Assembly: GCA_014529385.2 (NCBI GenBank)
Contig: CM043954.1
Span: 94,757,247 to 94,813,246, forward strand
Direction: 5' to 3'
Length of the DNA stretch: 56,000 nt
Source: Adiantum capillus-veneris
Taxonomy: Eukaryota; Streptophyta; Polypodiopsida; Polypodiales; Pteridaceae
Notes under the pieces: generated by a model
Database searches by the model: none
Told to the model about the DNA's origin: nothing
Seen by the model: the letters and a program-made list of their open reading frames with translations, nothing else
Made by a program: the position numbers and the translations under genes
Shown: positions 23,606 through 35,320 of the stretch, one piece after another
Layout of the letters: every line of letters begins with the position of its first letter
How positions within the stretch are numbered: the first letter of the stretch is position 1

Positions 23606-24703
23606 TGTAAGACTTGCAATTATGGCGGATAATAGTTAGTCACATTCAAAAATCAATAGGAGGTGACTATCTCTTAGTACGGGGAATCGACTCTAAAAAT
23701 TATGATGATAGATTAAAACATGATGATAATTTGTAAAATTTGTCTCCCTTTATAGATGGAAGAGTTTATGAAAATGATGGAAGTGGCAGATGCTAGTGCA
23801 TCCACTTGGATGGTGTGCATGAGGACACAAGCGGCTGCTCCAAGTGGCATGCAATTGAGGTGCTAGGTGTATTCATGTTTCCCACTGGAGTGTGTGAGAG
23901 TACCACCATAAGGGGTTTCTCCGATAGGCATAGGATGTAAGTAGGATTAAACCCTAACAATCGCGCCCTTAAATCTAAATTCATCATATGATTGCGTAAG
24001 ATGCATCATGCCTAGTTCTCAATGGATTTAGCGGGTCATGGATCATACAAGGATTCCTTAGGTAGGTGCATGGGTTCACATTTGGATGCATAAACATGGT
24101 TCTCAAATTAGACACATCATGTTTTTCTCACTTTCGGATACATCATGCAAGTGTAGAAGGGTAGGTAGGGATTTATGGTTCATAGTGTAGTGTGATCCTC
24201 GTTCATCATCTGTAGTCATCATGCTGGTGATGTTTGTTTTTTATAAGGATAGTCATCGATTTTGCTTTCATTTTCTCCCCATCGGTATTTTATCTGCTTA
24301 GCTCGTCTCTACTCTCTCTAGTCTATTCACTCTCCTTGCTCTGATACCACTAGTAAGACTTGCAATTATGGCGGATAATAGCTATTTACATACGTAATCA
24401 ATAGGATGTGACTGTACCTTGGTACGGGGAATTGACTCTGATAAATATGAAAAAGTGATAGATTAAAACATGATGATAATTTCTACAATTTTTCTCCATT
24501 TATAGATGGACTAGTTCATGAAAATGATGGAAGTCGCATATGCTAGTGCATCCACCTAGATGGGTGTGCATGAGGAGACAAGTGCTAGTGGCATGCAATT
24601 GAGGTACTAGGTGTAGGCATGTTTCCCACTAGAGTGTAAGAGAGTAGCACCATAAGGGGTTTTTCACATAGGCATATGATGGAAGTAGGTATAAACCCTA
24701 ACA
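23606..24703 (-). mobile_element. Miniature LTR retrotransposon (TRIM-like) with target duplication
   Basis: Two direct repeats of about 353 bp, 23606-23959 and 24352-24703, bound a non-coding interior of only ~390 bp. Read on the minus strand the repeats start TGTTAGGGTTTA and end GTCTTACA, TG...CA type. Beside the higher-coordinate repeat, GCTCTGATACCA at 24338-24349 is the complement of TGGTATCAGAGC, the standard plant primer-binding site for initiator tRNA-Met; this sets the orientation as minus. The flanks match: ACCTT at 23601-23605 and ACCTT at 24704-24708. Total length is 1098 bp with no coding capacity, so any movement needed enzymes from another element. Confidence 0.9.
24338..24349 (-). 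other. Primer-binding site for initiator tRNA-Met (TRIM)
   Basis: On the minus strand this reads TGGTATCAGAGC, two to three bases inside the 5' LTR of the miniature element. Confidence 0.9.
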
Positions 24704-25455
24704 ACCTTGCTATCAAACAAGTACTACATGCCTCTCATTAATACCTTGTTATTTCCAATTAGCCCCAACCTCTTTAATTGAACATTTTACATCATGTTGA
24801 TGATGATTCTATGTAAAATGTATAACACTTCAATGGATTTCTTGTTTATAATCCCATCTTGCCTTTATTATGATGGTCAATTCTATGTTTGACACTTTAT
24901 TTGGTTTGTAACAAGTATGCACACTACTGGTGTAGAGCATTTCAAATACAAAATGCTTCCTTCCTTCAAATTTTAAAAATAGACTTGTGTTTGTAAAACT
25001 TAAATACATGATAATCATCAGCACTATTTTGGATATTTTACTAAATAGTATAGCATCTTCACTAAGCTCATTAATGCTAAATTGTTGGGTGTAGAAAACT
25101 ATACCATTATGCTAGGAGATAAAGAAAACAATCCCATTATGGTACGCGATGGAGCATGGTACCTTTCCTATTATCGCATGTTTACCTTGGATCCCATCTT
25201 TTGACTACTATTGCCAAGGGGATCCAAGGGGTGCAGTTGGAAAAGTTCGGGGACAGATGCCCCCCAAGGCTGAAAATAGATGGATTTTGGGATATTATTT
25301 TGTATGTATTTTTGATCAAAATTGTCATGATATTCACCATATGATCAGGAGGGTCTCAATACTCACTTTTGTATGAGATATTGACACACATTGCATCTGT
25401 GGGGTAAAAAGGAAGCACTGTGATTTAGCAATATTTCTCCATTGACATAGGTTTC
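24704..25455. other. Unassigned non-coding stretch
   Basis: Only short chance open frames; nothing recognised after the target duplication at 24704-24708. Confidence 0.4.
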
Positions 25456-26070
25456 ATTCTTAGCACAAAGAAATCGTATTTAACCACCATGGATCAATTC
25501 AAGAACCATTCACCAACTTCTAAGAGATTACAATATATTAACAAAAATAAAGTCTTGTTTTACACAATAAACTCAAGATATACAGGGGAGCCAAGTCCAT
25601 GGATTTAAAAAATAGGGTCCTAATACCATGCTAGGGCCCAACGGACCCTCAACAAGAGTGGCCTCAAGGAAGCACAAAACTGCCAAACAAGAACCCTTGT
25701 CTCTCCATATGGTACTCCCTTATCGCCCCTCTTGTTGAGGTTCCCTAGGGCTCTTTTTTTTTTCTTTAGCATAAATAATTATTCTTTTACCACCATGAAT
25801 CAAGAACCATTCACCAACTTGCAAAAGATTATAGTATAGTTGCAATAAGAAAATATTCTTTTACTCAATTCATTCATGATGATAGATATGGGAGACAAGT
25901 CCATGTAATTTTTTAAAAGGATCATAAGAACATGCTAGGACCCTAGGGACCCTCAACAAGAGTGGCTACAAGGGCGTACAAAACTGTCAAACAAGACCCC
26001 ATGTCTAGCCAAATCATGCTCCCTTGTGGCCCCTCTTGTTGAGGGCCCCAAGGACCCTAAGGTTATATTT
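25456..26070. repeat. Tandem duplication (~310 bp) with hairpins
   Basis: About 25456-25765 is repeated at about 25770-26070. Both units share CAAGAACCATTCACCAACTT, GGACCCTCAACAAGAGTGGC and GCCCCTCTTGTTGAGG. In each unit CCTCAACAAGAG and CTCTTGTTGAGG form a 12-bp inverted repeat about 100 bp apart, so each can fold into a hairpin. Divergence between units is considerable, so the duplication is old. Confidence 0.75.
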
Positions 26071-29000
26071 TTTTAAAATTCGTGGACAGAACAAATGAGC
26101 ACTTGAATACAGATTCATGCTTATGAATACCATTTGAAATTTGTACCTCCAAAACTCTATGCTAGAAGAACTTGAAAATGAAACATGCACAAAATTATGA
26201 TACTTCAAGTTTCCATTAAGGTCTTTGGAGACACTCAACATTGAAAAATTTAGGGCTTACTTATCAGAATCTTACTTTATCATAGCACAATACCAACTTG
26301 TAAGAGACTACAATACATAGACCAGCTTATAGATCTCTCTCTCCATCTCTCTCTTTTTCTCTCTAAAAAGGAATCAAGTGTTGATACAAGGAAATTCCTT
26401 TTTAACACAAAGGAATTCTCCTTGATCTGCTATCAAGCAACACAATTATATTGACATGATGTTAAGTTTTGATGGCACAAGTCCATGGTGGGAATTCTAC
26501 CAAGGTTTATTCCCTATATATCATTTAGATATTGGCCTCTACTCTATTATACCTTTTATGTACAAAATAGCCAAAGCAAGAGAAATTCAGTCTTAAAATG
26601 TTAGAAATCTAATTTAAATTACCAACAAACTCAAAATATGGTAGAGAGAGTATGCTCTTGCAAACCAAAAACCCAATAGATTCCAAATTTCTTCTTATTT
26701 GTCTTGATGAAGATATGTTCCATGAAAGTATACCAGGGGGAGTGTAGTTATAGTTATTGTATCCATTCCATGCCATGGTGTACTCATGGTAACCTATTAC
26801 ATAAAACTACCTCTGATGGGGGTGTTCCATGTTGGGAAATAATTTCTTACTCATGGAAAGATTTTTTATTTCCCTACTAAGGATCCCTCCATGGTAGAAT
26901 AATGGTTTTTGTGGTGAGAGTTGCATTAAAATATACAATGAAATTGCTTGAGGAGAGGTTTTTGCTGCAAGAAGCGAGTTATATTATGCCAGCAACTTGA
27001 GCCATTGTCAAAAAGAACACCACTCATAACATAGAAAGAGGTCACCTTGTACCATGATGCTTTAGAGACTTGGAGAAATAAAAAACAACACTATACAAGC
27101 TCAATATTTGCAAGTTGTATAATAAACACGCTTGCTAAGTATATGTTGTTCAAATTTTCAAGTATTTTCATCTAACCATGTTGAAATATACATTGTGGTG
27201 AGATTACCTAGCTCCAAGAAACATGGATTTGAAGAACCTACCTGCAAGATATAACAAAGAAGGTTTCTTTAGAGGAAAATTTGTGTTTAAACTCCATAAT
27301 GTCAAAGATTACAAGATAATGCAAGCTCTAAAATGAAAGACAAGGATATGAGTGAGTGCATGTGTGTGTGTGTGTGCTCAATATAAATATGCACACGTAG
27401 AGAAGATTTGGGGGAGAAATGGTTCAAAAATTGAATTGAATATTATAGAATAAAAAAAGACAATAGAAAATAAATTATAGTGTATAGACTATCACTTACA
27501 CTATCCCAATAAGCATGCCTTCCCTCTCCCAACATATTGAAGAAACGTTGACAGACTTCTTAAAGTAGGATGGGAGTGACAATCGCATGGGTACAAATGT
27601 CATCCACTCAACGGTTGACATTGTGTCAAAACCTACAGCACAACGTTGTTGTGATGATCTTTGGTCACCCATGTGTGTGACTTTTGATGCAAACTCTGGG
27701 GGCAAGAAAATATACACACGTGGTGTGCAAGGCACATGGTTTGTGATATTGTTGAGCACTATGACAACTAAACTTAAGGATGCGAAGGAGGAAGGCAATG
27801 GAAGGGAGAAGAGAGAGGTAGGGGAGAGCCAAGGGAAGAGCAGAGGGAGAGAGTTAGGGGATATGAGAGGAGAGGAGAGGGAGACGGACATGTAGGGGAG
27901 AGGGATACGGAGAGGTAGGGGAGAGGAAGAGGAGAGGATAGAGAGAGAGTTATTTTGTTGGAGGGGAAATAAATTGGCCTTTAGTGAGTGTAGATTAAAA
28001 AACATCAAAATATGTTTTTTTATATGTGCATAGGTTGGGAGGAACATTTTATGTAGAAAATATGTGAAAATGGAAATTTTGAGAAAACATCATTTTTATC
28101 GTGGGTTTATGCACGTTGATGTGGCATGGGAAAGGGATGGAAGTCGGTAGTTAATGCCACAATACCTTTTTTCCTTCACTTTCAAAGAGCTAGAGAGAGA
28201 AAAGGATCTCTAAGATGACTACAAACCTACATGGCCCTAAAAAAAGGCTAGAGAATCCTACTCAAAAGTAGTCTACTGAATGCATTTGTTCCCCAAATTC
28301 TACACAAAATTAGCCTTAATCCCTTAAAAGTAGGAATTCTTATAAGTCCCATGCAAAGTTCATATTTTTCTTAATATAGGAAGAATAGATCACATAAGGT
28401 CCTATTAGTTTGCACCTTATCTCAATAAGCTCTCAAATTGAGAGTTACTTCACTTCTATTTTACAATAGCTATGTTAGGACTCGTTGCACTTCATCTTAT
28501 CTCTGATCAAGACTCGAAGACCTAGATTACAAGCTCATTATTTCACTCTATCCCTCTATTTTTCTTTCATTGCTATTGAGCTTAACTCATCAATTGGAAG
28601 TGGAAGTTTGGTGTCTCAAGCAGAGCTCTACATAAGCTTTCTATAGATCTATCTATCTCCCAACTGCAAGGTGATTAGGTCACTTAATCATCTTGATTAG
28701 TGGTGGGATGTGTGTATAGTTGACCTTGCAAAGCAGGTCAGAATAAGGAATTAATTTTTGGGTCATCACATGTGAAGGCATGAGGGCTTGGTGGATAGCC
28801 CATTGGTTATTTTTGGGTTTTTGAAGGAGGTTGTTTCTTCAACTTGCACCTTCTTTTGGTGTGGAGAAAATGGTGGGTCTCAAGAAGTCCACCAGGGTAG
28901 ATTGAATTCAAATTTCAGATCCACAAGGGACCAATCATGCCAAGGTTTTTTTTACATCAAATCTCATTAAAGATACTCTATAATCATTTGTCTTTGTAAA

Positions 29001-29140
29001 GAGATTCTCTGATTCTTCTTCTTTGAAACGCCAAGCTTCAAGGCCCATAAGCCTCATACCCCCTCAAAGAGTGATTCTCTCTATATTTCTTGTTCATAAC
29101 TAGTTTCATAAGGGCTAGCTCCCGCAATTCCAAGCCTACT
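26071..29140. other. Unassigned stretch with low-complexity DNA
   Basis: No supported gene. There is a (TG)n run near 27361-27376 and a purine-rich GGAGA stretch at about 27785-27960; the open frames on both strands there are low-complexity. I saw no LTR or transposase signature. Confidence 0.45.
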
Positions 29141-29144
29141 TTAA

Positions 29145-30487
29145 CACTAGGTTGGTAATGGGACACTTTTATGTCCTAGGACATTTTTATGTCCTGTTAA
29201 GTGACCATTTTCCTTGAATTATGTCAAGAGTTTCAAAATGGATTTTGAGGTGCTATCTATCTAGAAATTTGTCTCATGAGCTGAAAAAAACTCGACATTT
29301 TTTTGGAATATCAATTCCATCTTTAACCTTGTCCTTGCACAACATTTCACAACCTAAACTGTGTGAAAAAACGGGTCCTGTTTTTGGCTTTTTTCAACTT
29401 TTTGCAACTATACCACTCTAGAATTCATGTTTGTGAGGTCTATAATGCTAGAGAACTATCTTTAGTAGTCCTCAACATGTCCTGATGCTTCTAGGGAGAA
29501 ATAAATGTTAAAGTTGTAAGTTATGACCAAATTACAAAAATTGTTAAATCCTGTTTTTTAGCCAATTTTAGCTCTTCTATGATTTTTTTGGTGGCTTTCA
29601 TGATATCCAAATGCAGTTTTGATTTTCTATATCGCATATTGTAACATAAAGCTAATATTCTTTGAGTTTTGGGGCACCTAATACCCTATTTTGCATAGTA
29701 GACAACGATGGTTGATTTTTTCAATTATAGAAGAAAACGAAACATTCTAGTATATCAAGTGTAGCTTTTTCAATATTGTTAGTTTCTTGTGACAACTACA
29801 TGCATTTTGTAGGTAGTAACCATATCTAGTCATAAGGATCAAATTTTCCTAGATATTGAATAGTTTCTATGGGATTCTACAACTAATGATGTTGAACCCA
29901 GATTTTTCATGTCTTCTGTATTTAGCACTTCATCTTTGTCCCCAAGATTCCCCTTTGTAAGAGATGTATTATTATTTTGACATGCTCCATGGCTCCTTAT
30001 GAACCTAAAAGACAATAGGGAACTAAGAAAACATGCATATATTATTTGTATTGAGCGTGGCTATAGAAACTTTGATGATAGGTTTGCAGAATGGTAAAAA
30101 TTCAACTTCTTTGTACCTATTTCTTTTGGAAAAACAAAAAATAGTGAGTGAGAAGCAATCATATGTTCTGATCACCAACCCATTGAAGTTAACTAGGGAA
30201 TTTATCTCAGGTCCTATAAAAATCCCTAATCTTATTTTTATGCAACAAAACGTAAGAAATGACTGTTTTGATGAAAATGTACTGGTCCATCAACTTTGGA
30301 GGCTTGGTGTGACCAAAAGATATATGAGAAATTTTACAAGTTTCTTATTTTTTACATGTGTAGTAGGCCTTGAACTATAACCTCATGAAAGGATTTTACA
30401 AAATGAGTGGATCTACTATGGTTTTGGAGGTTTTTTTCAAAACCCTGAAAGGACACTTTTATGTCCTGTTAGGTTACCAACCTAGTG
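29145..30487. mobile_element. CACTAG-ended inverted-repeat element A, TTAA flanks
   Basis: The left end CACTAGGTTGGTAA (29145) is the reverse complement of the right end TTACCAACCTAGTG (to 30487). Just inside, GGACACTTTTATGTCC occurs near both ends. TTAA lies directly outside both termini (29141-29144 and 30488-30491). The length is 1343 bp with no transposase domain, so it is non-autonomous. Element B has the same termini and flanks. Confidence 0.7.
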
Positions 30488-31184
30488 TTAAGGGCCCCTT
30501 CCTGTGAATAGGTCTACCCAAAGAGTTACACTCCAAAAAGAGGTGAATATTCCCACATAGGCTTTGAAGTCTCAAAGTACGGCCAGAATAAAAGAGGAGA
30601 CATTTGTTTTGTGCATGGCTTCTTGCATTGCATTTTTCAGCATTTTGTTGCACATCTTTATAGCACATAATATTTATAAAGATTGAATCTAGATCAAGAG
30701 AGTAAAGAAGCATTTTTAAAAGGGGAGGATACAAAGAGGGCAATCATGATGCTGTTGCAAACAACGTAGCAAAAAAGAAGAAGGCAACAACAACATTGTT
30801 CGTGGTGAAGAAGACTCTGGTGCTTTTGTGATAGATGATTTATGATGAAGACTTATACCTTTACTTGTTTACGGGGGGGATTATCACCCTTAGTGGATAT
30901 TTTCATCTTGAGTGGATATTGAGTTATGCCTTCAGTGTATCGGTCTGGTCCAAACCCAAAGGAGGAATGGTCATTGTGATGGGCTTTCTCGCATGCTTGT
31001 GATCCTTTGTGAGAACCTACTCTATTCTACTAGGATGCCATGTTGGCGTAGAGGGTGTGTATCCCAGATGGTTGCATGTGTTACTTTCTACCTAGTATTA
31101 ATGACATGGTATTTGATGTAAGGCTATGATGTCACCCATGAGATAAGCTTTGTAATCCTATATAAGAGACTTGTACTAAGTCAT
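30488..31184. other. Unassigned spacer between the two CACTAG elements
   Basis: No gene recognised; short open frames on both strands lack protein features. Confidence 0.4.
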
Positions 31185-31188
31185 TTAA

Positions 31189-32312
31189 CACTAGTTTGGT
31201 ACCATAAAGTGTCCCTTTTTCAAGATGTGGTGCACACAAAATGGTGCACACAATCTAGAAAACGTCTCAAGAAATTATTTTGCAAATTTATAAAATCTCA
31301 TAAAAATTATTATCCCTCACTTGTGTACACAACCTAAATTGTAGCTACACTCATGAAAAGCACCTATGCAAAATAGCAGTTGATGTTTTGCTAAAACTTG
31401 TATCCTGGTCTAAGAAAAAAATTAATAAGGTGCATGCAATAATCCATGGTAACTACTTATATATGTGCTTGACATTTTTGCAAATCTCATATGAAAAAAC
31501 AAAATCTTTGTGAGTAGAATTAATTATAGAAAGCCGGATAGGTACAATATGCAACATTTGTGCTAAATTTGTTTTTTTTTTATTTTGCAAATATATGACC
31601 TCCATCTACTTAAGGTGATACTATTTGATGGTTATCTAAGCCACATCTAGTGATTTATATCATATCCACAAAATTGCACATATTAAAACTCTTATTTTTA
31701 TTATTATCAAATATTAGCCTTAAAATAAAGTCCACTTTTGGATTTGTTCATTCATCTCATTAATTTGCATACAAATAACTCATATGAACACAATTGGGGA
31801 ATCTATATGTACACTTTCATTGGTTTTTCGAAGAAATTTATAGTTTGCAAGAGATTACACACTATAAATTTTCTCAAAGAGCTTACTTAATTTAAAGATG
31901 CATATGAGTTTGAAACATAAAAAATGCTTAGTTGATGGATGTTGGCCTATAGATACATTATAGACCTTGAGTTTTTTCCCATAACCTTATCATCATGTTA
32001 CTAAAAGATTCTTTGAAAGACCAATTTGTTTTCTCTTTATTAGGGTTTTCAAGATTTGAGTTTTTTAATTATAAAAAAGAACTGGTCTCAAAACTAAGTT
32101 ATAGAGCTCAAGTTCTTGTTACAATAATCTTTCTCCTATCTGTAAACCTTGATTTTATTCCAAATCTTATTTTGATGAATAGTTATATTCAATTTAGTTA
32201 AAACTGCACTAAATCTTGTTTCTAGTTTCACCAAATAGTTATGAGAAGTTGGTGTAAAAACATGATAGTGTAGTGTCTTAGAACACCTAAGTGTCCAATT
32301 ATAGAACTAGTG
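31189..32312. mobile_element. CACTAG-ended inverted-repeat element B, TTAA flanks
   Basis: It starts CACTAGTTTGGTACC and ends AGAACTAGTG, with TTAA outside at 31185-31188 and 32313-32316. GTGTCC occurs inside both ends, as in element A. The length is 1124 bp, A+T-rich, without coding capacity. Terminal match is shorter than in A (about 8 of 10 outer bases, then scattered), so B is probably older or a different subfamily. Confidence 0.55.
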
Positions 32313-32316
32313 TTAA

Positions 32317-33133
32317 GTCTAATTTAGTTTCTGTCTAGTAACAGTCTGTATCCACACTTTCTTTATATTAATGCTTGAACTTAATTGTGTATCATAAGTA
32401 CAATAAAATATTAATCTCTATACTTTTACCATTAATGCTATGCTCATTAATCTTATCTAGTCCTGAACAAATATCTCCAAGGGGGAATTATGAATTGAGA
32501 ATGGCCACTCCCCAATGTGAATGGGAGCTAAAATATCCCAAGGGCACTAAAAAAGGATTGGGTCGTGATTTATTGATGAGTATACCAATGACTGGGTCTA
32601 CCTTTGAAGGATCAGAGAAGAGAAGGCAGTGGAACAACCTAGAGGTACGAATCTCTCAGTTGTGGAAGAAGAAGGAGGAAGCTAAGAGAGAGGTAGTCCC
32701 TTGTTTGGGGGGAGGGGGGGTAGTAGGGCTACCTCTAGATTGTTTAGAGAGCCAAAAAGCATCGAGCATCACGTACAAAGTCCTAGGAGTTTCAAAGTTG
32801 TCACTCTCTTGGGATAAGAAATATATTTCACATTTTTTGCACTGCCTCCACGATCTGTACCTTTACTGCCCCATACACTTCCACCACCATGTGTATAACC
32901 TTTACTACCCCACACACAGACGTGTATTCTCTCCTTATAATCGATAGGTGCATGCATGGTAGCCTATTCAAATCTAGACAAATTGGTGTCTATTGGGGCA
33001 CAAAAACACTCGATTCATCGTGAGTATTACGTAAATCTTTCCAATGTAGCACCTTGACATCCCCCCAAGTTAGCCTTGTTTTTAAACATGAAGCCTCTTC
33101 TTTGAGAGCATGTTTAGCTTTGAAAAAGTGATG
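32317..33133. other. Unassigned stretch before the gypsy C LTR
   Basis: Includes a 190-codon open frame at 32375-32947 that ends in low-complexity sequence and shows no domain; I do not support it as a gene. A PRINT-like partial gag match was considered, but nothing specific is seen. Confidence 0.35.
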
Positions 33134-33608
33134 TGTCATAATAACCAATATCTAATTCTCCTAAATGATTTTCTCATGTTAAATTAATCACTTATATGAG
33201 GAAGTACCACAGGAGAAAAAGCTAGAATATTGGTTAAGCTGGCAGACCCGCCGGCCACAGTAGGGATCCAAAGGAGGTAAACTAGGGATCCAAAGGGAGG
33301 GACCATCAGCAAAAGATAAATGTCCAACAATGGGCTTCAAAGACCCTAAGGTTCAGCCCATTAAGACTTCCAAAATGCTAAGGTTCCAAAATTTAAAGGT
33401 TAGATTTAATGGTCAAACTCTAGGTAGTATTGAATGCTTATGTGAAGACCAAAAAGTCTTCACATATCCTTAGATAGGGAGGGGGGATCCCTTTTAGTAG
33501 GGGATGAGAGAGAAAATCACACACTCAAATGGAATAGGGGATACATGTTAGCTCCCTAGCCTAGTTGCCCCCAAGGTGCATTCAAATCCTATTGGATGGC
33601 CATAGAGG
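33134..33608 (+). repeat. Gypsy C 5' LTR, left part (split by the hAT-like element)
   Basis: It begins TGTCATAATAACCAATATC and aligns closely with 52167-52622, including GGGCTTCAAAGACCCTAAGG and GAAGACCAAAAAGTCTTCAC (itself a small inverted repeat). Homology continues to ATTGGATGGC and then the hAT-like element interrupts it. The remainder resumes at 47237. Confidence 0.85.
33601..33608 (+). other. Left 8-bp target site duplication of the hAT-like element
   Basis: CATAGAGG, matching CATAAAGG at 47237-47244 in 7 of 8 positions. Eight bases is the duplication length made by hAT transposases. Confidence 0.8.
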
Positions 33609-33734
33609 CAGGGATTTTAATTACGCAATGATGCATTTTGTTAAATGTCAATTATTGTTGTTATTATCACAATTTTTTTCATGTTAATAACATATCTAAT
33701 GTCATGACCTACGGAAACCGGTAGAAAACTTAGA

Positions 33735-33864
33735 ATCGGCGGGACAACCAACAATCCCGGCAGGCCCGGCGGGTTTAACATGAAACCCGGCGGGCCCAAT
33801 GGGACAAGCAAGAATCCCGCCGGGCCCGTCGTGTACCCCCTCCATATTTGGCGGCTCTATATAA
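33735..33864 (+). promoter_or_regulatory. GC-rich repeat and TATA box, left end of hAT-like element
   Basis: Repeated CCCGGCGGG-type motifs (about 33745-33830, including CCCGGCGGGCCC and its reverse form) are followed by TATATAA at 33858-33864. This lies upstream of the transposase. The right end has the mirror arrangement. Promoter role is inferred from position and motif only. Confidence 0.5.
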
Positions 33865-33993
33865 CCCCTTTATAGACATCACATCACATCACCTCTTCCT
33901 CTAAATTTGGTCATCCTTTAAAATTTAGAAGAAAAACTAAAAGGTAAAAAAATGAATAGTCTTTTAAAAAAATTAAAACTTAATGTAACTCTG

Positions 33994-34750
33994 ATCATGG
34001 ATCATTAGTTCTTTTTTGGACTGAACTGATTCTTGAAAGGAGGTAGAAAGGTGAATCTTTCAGTCGGTATCTCTACATTTGGGATGGACTGATCTCATGT
34101 TAGGTTCACCATTATATTTGCTAAATTGATTGTTATATTGATTAGAACTTCTATCATGGGTCATTAGTTCTTTTTTGGACTGAACTGATTCTTGAAAAGA
34201 GATAGAAAGGTGAATCTTTGGGTCGATATCTCTACTTTTGGGATGGACTAATCACATGTTTGATTCACTGCCGCTGTATTTGCTTGCTATTACGATTAGA
34301 GCTCCAATCATGGGTCATTAGTTCTTTTTTGGAATGGACTGATTCATGAAAGGAGGTAGAAAGGTGAATCTTTGGGTCGATATCTCTACTTTTGGGATGG
34401 ACTGATCACATGTTTGATTCATCGTTGTATTTGCTTGCTATTCCGATTAGAGCTCCAATCATGGGTCATTAGTTCTTTTTTGGACTGGACTGATTCATGA
34501 AAGGAGGTAGGAAGGTGAATCTTTGGGTCGATATCTCTACTTTTGGGATGGACTGATCACATGTTTGATTTACCGCTGTATTTGCTTTCTATTTCGATTA
34601 GAGCTCCAATCATGGGTCATTAGTTCTTTTTTGGACTGGACTGATTCATGAAAGGAGGTAGGAAGGTGAATCTTTGGGTCGATATCTCTACTTTTGGGAT
34701 GGACTGATCACATATTTCATTCACCGTTGTATTTTCTTGCTCATGTTTGA
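33994..34750 (+). repeat. Left subterminal tandem array, five ~153-bp units
   Basis: Units start with ATCATGGGTCATTAGTTC at about 33994, 34153, 34307, 34458 and 34609. Each holds TTTTTTGGACTG-ACTGATTC, GGTAGAAAGGTGAATCTTT and TTTTGGGATGGACTGATC. The last three units are closest to each other. It sits between the left terminus and the transposase gene, where hAT transposase-binding repeats are usually found. Confidence 0.9.
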
Positions 34751-34896
34751 GTAGATTGAGGTTTATTCCCTTCATGCTTCACTACTACGCTTGTGTGTGA
34801 TATTGATTATAACACTAATGTTTGGTTTGAATAATACTTGAAAGAAGAGATAGCATACTGAGCTATGTTTATTGGTATTGCAGGCGTCCAATAAGT

Positions 34897-35229
34897 ATGT
34901 CTTCCACTGGGAATGTGAGCGGTGATGTTGGTGTCTCAAGCTTGGCTTCCTTGAGGAGACCTCCTACCTCGATGCCAGGTCCTGCTTCGTAGGGCACCAC
35001 TTCGCAGGGCAAGCAAAGGCAGGTGGAAAAATTTCAGGACCCGAGTGGAATTTTGCCACAAATTTAAATAAGTATCAAGATTGGAAATGTAACTTTTGTG
35101 GCAAAGAGAAATCTGGAGGAGCACCAAGAATAAGGGATCATTGGCTAGGTGGAAATACCAGAATCCAAGGAGGAAAGTGCAAGGGCTTACGTGCAGAAGA
35201 AGCAGCTATGCGCTTAAAAGATTTAATTG
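34897..35229 (+). pseudogene. hAT transposase N-terminus with BED zinc finger
   Basis: A possible acceptor TTGGTATTGCAG (to 34883) precedes an ATG at 34897 whose frame closes with TAG at 34990-34992. In another frame from about 35015 comes a BED-type zinc-finger: EWNFATNLNKYQDWKCNFCG (35043 on), then RDHWLGG and GGKCKGL, giving the C-x2-C, H and C ligands. It ends with AMRLKDLIG where GGTAAG (35229 on) could be a splice donor, or the frame may run on and shift into the main transposase frame near 35235. BED fingers bind DNA and usually form the N-terminus of plant hAT transposases. The frame break before the finger suggests decay or an unrecognised intron. Confidence 0.65.
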
Positions 35230-35320
35230 GTAAGCTAATTTCCACGAGCAAAGATCAAAACTCTCTACTTTCGACCATCACACCCCGGTATCGATAAGAT
35301 CAAACCACTACGAGGGATCA

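Noticed and set aside
27496-28047. 183-codon minus-strand frame and a 102-codon plus-strand frame over the same DNA
   Set aside because: Both are driven by a purine-rich low-complexity stretch; no domain or start context.
32375-32947. 190-codon open frame
   Set aside because: Mixed composition, low-complexity Gly stretch, no recognisable motif; probably chance.
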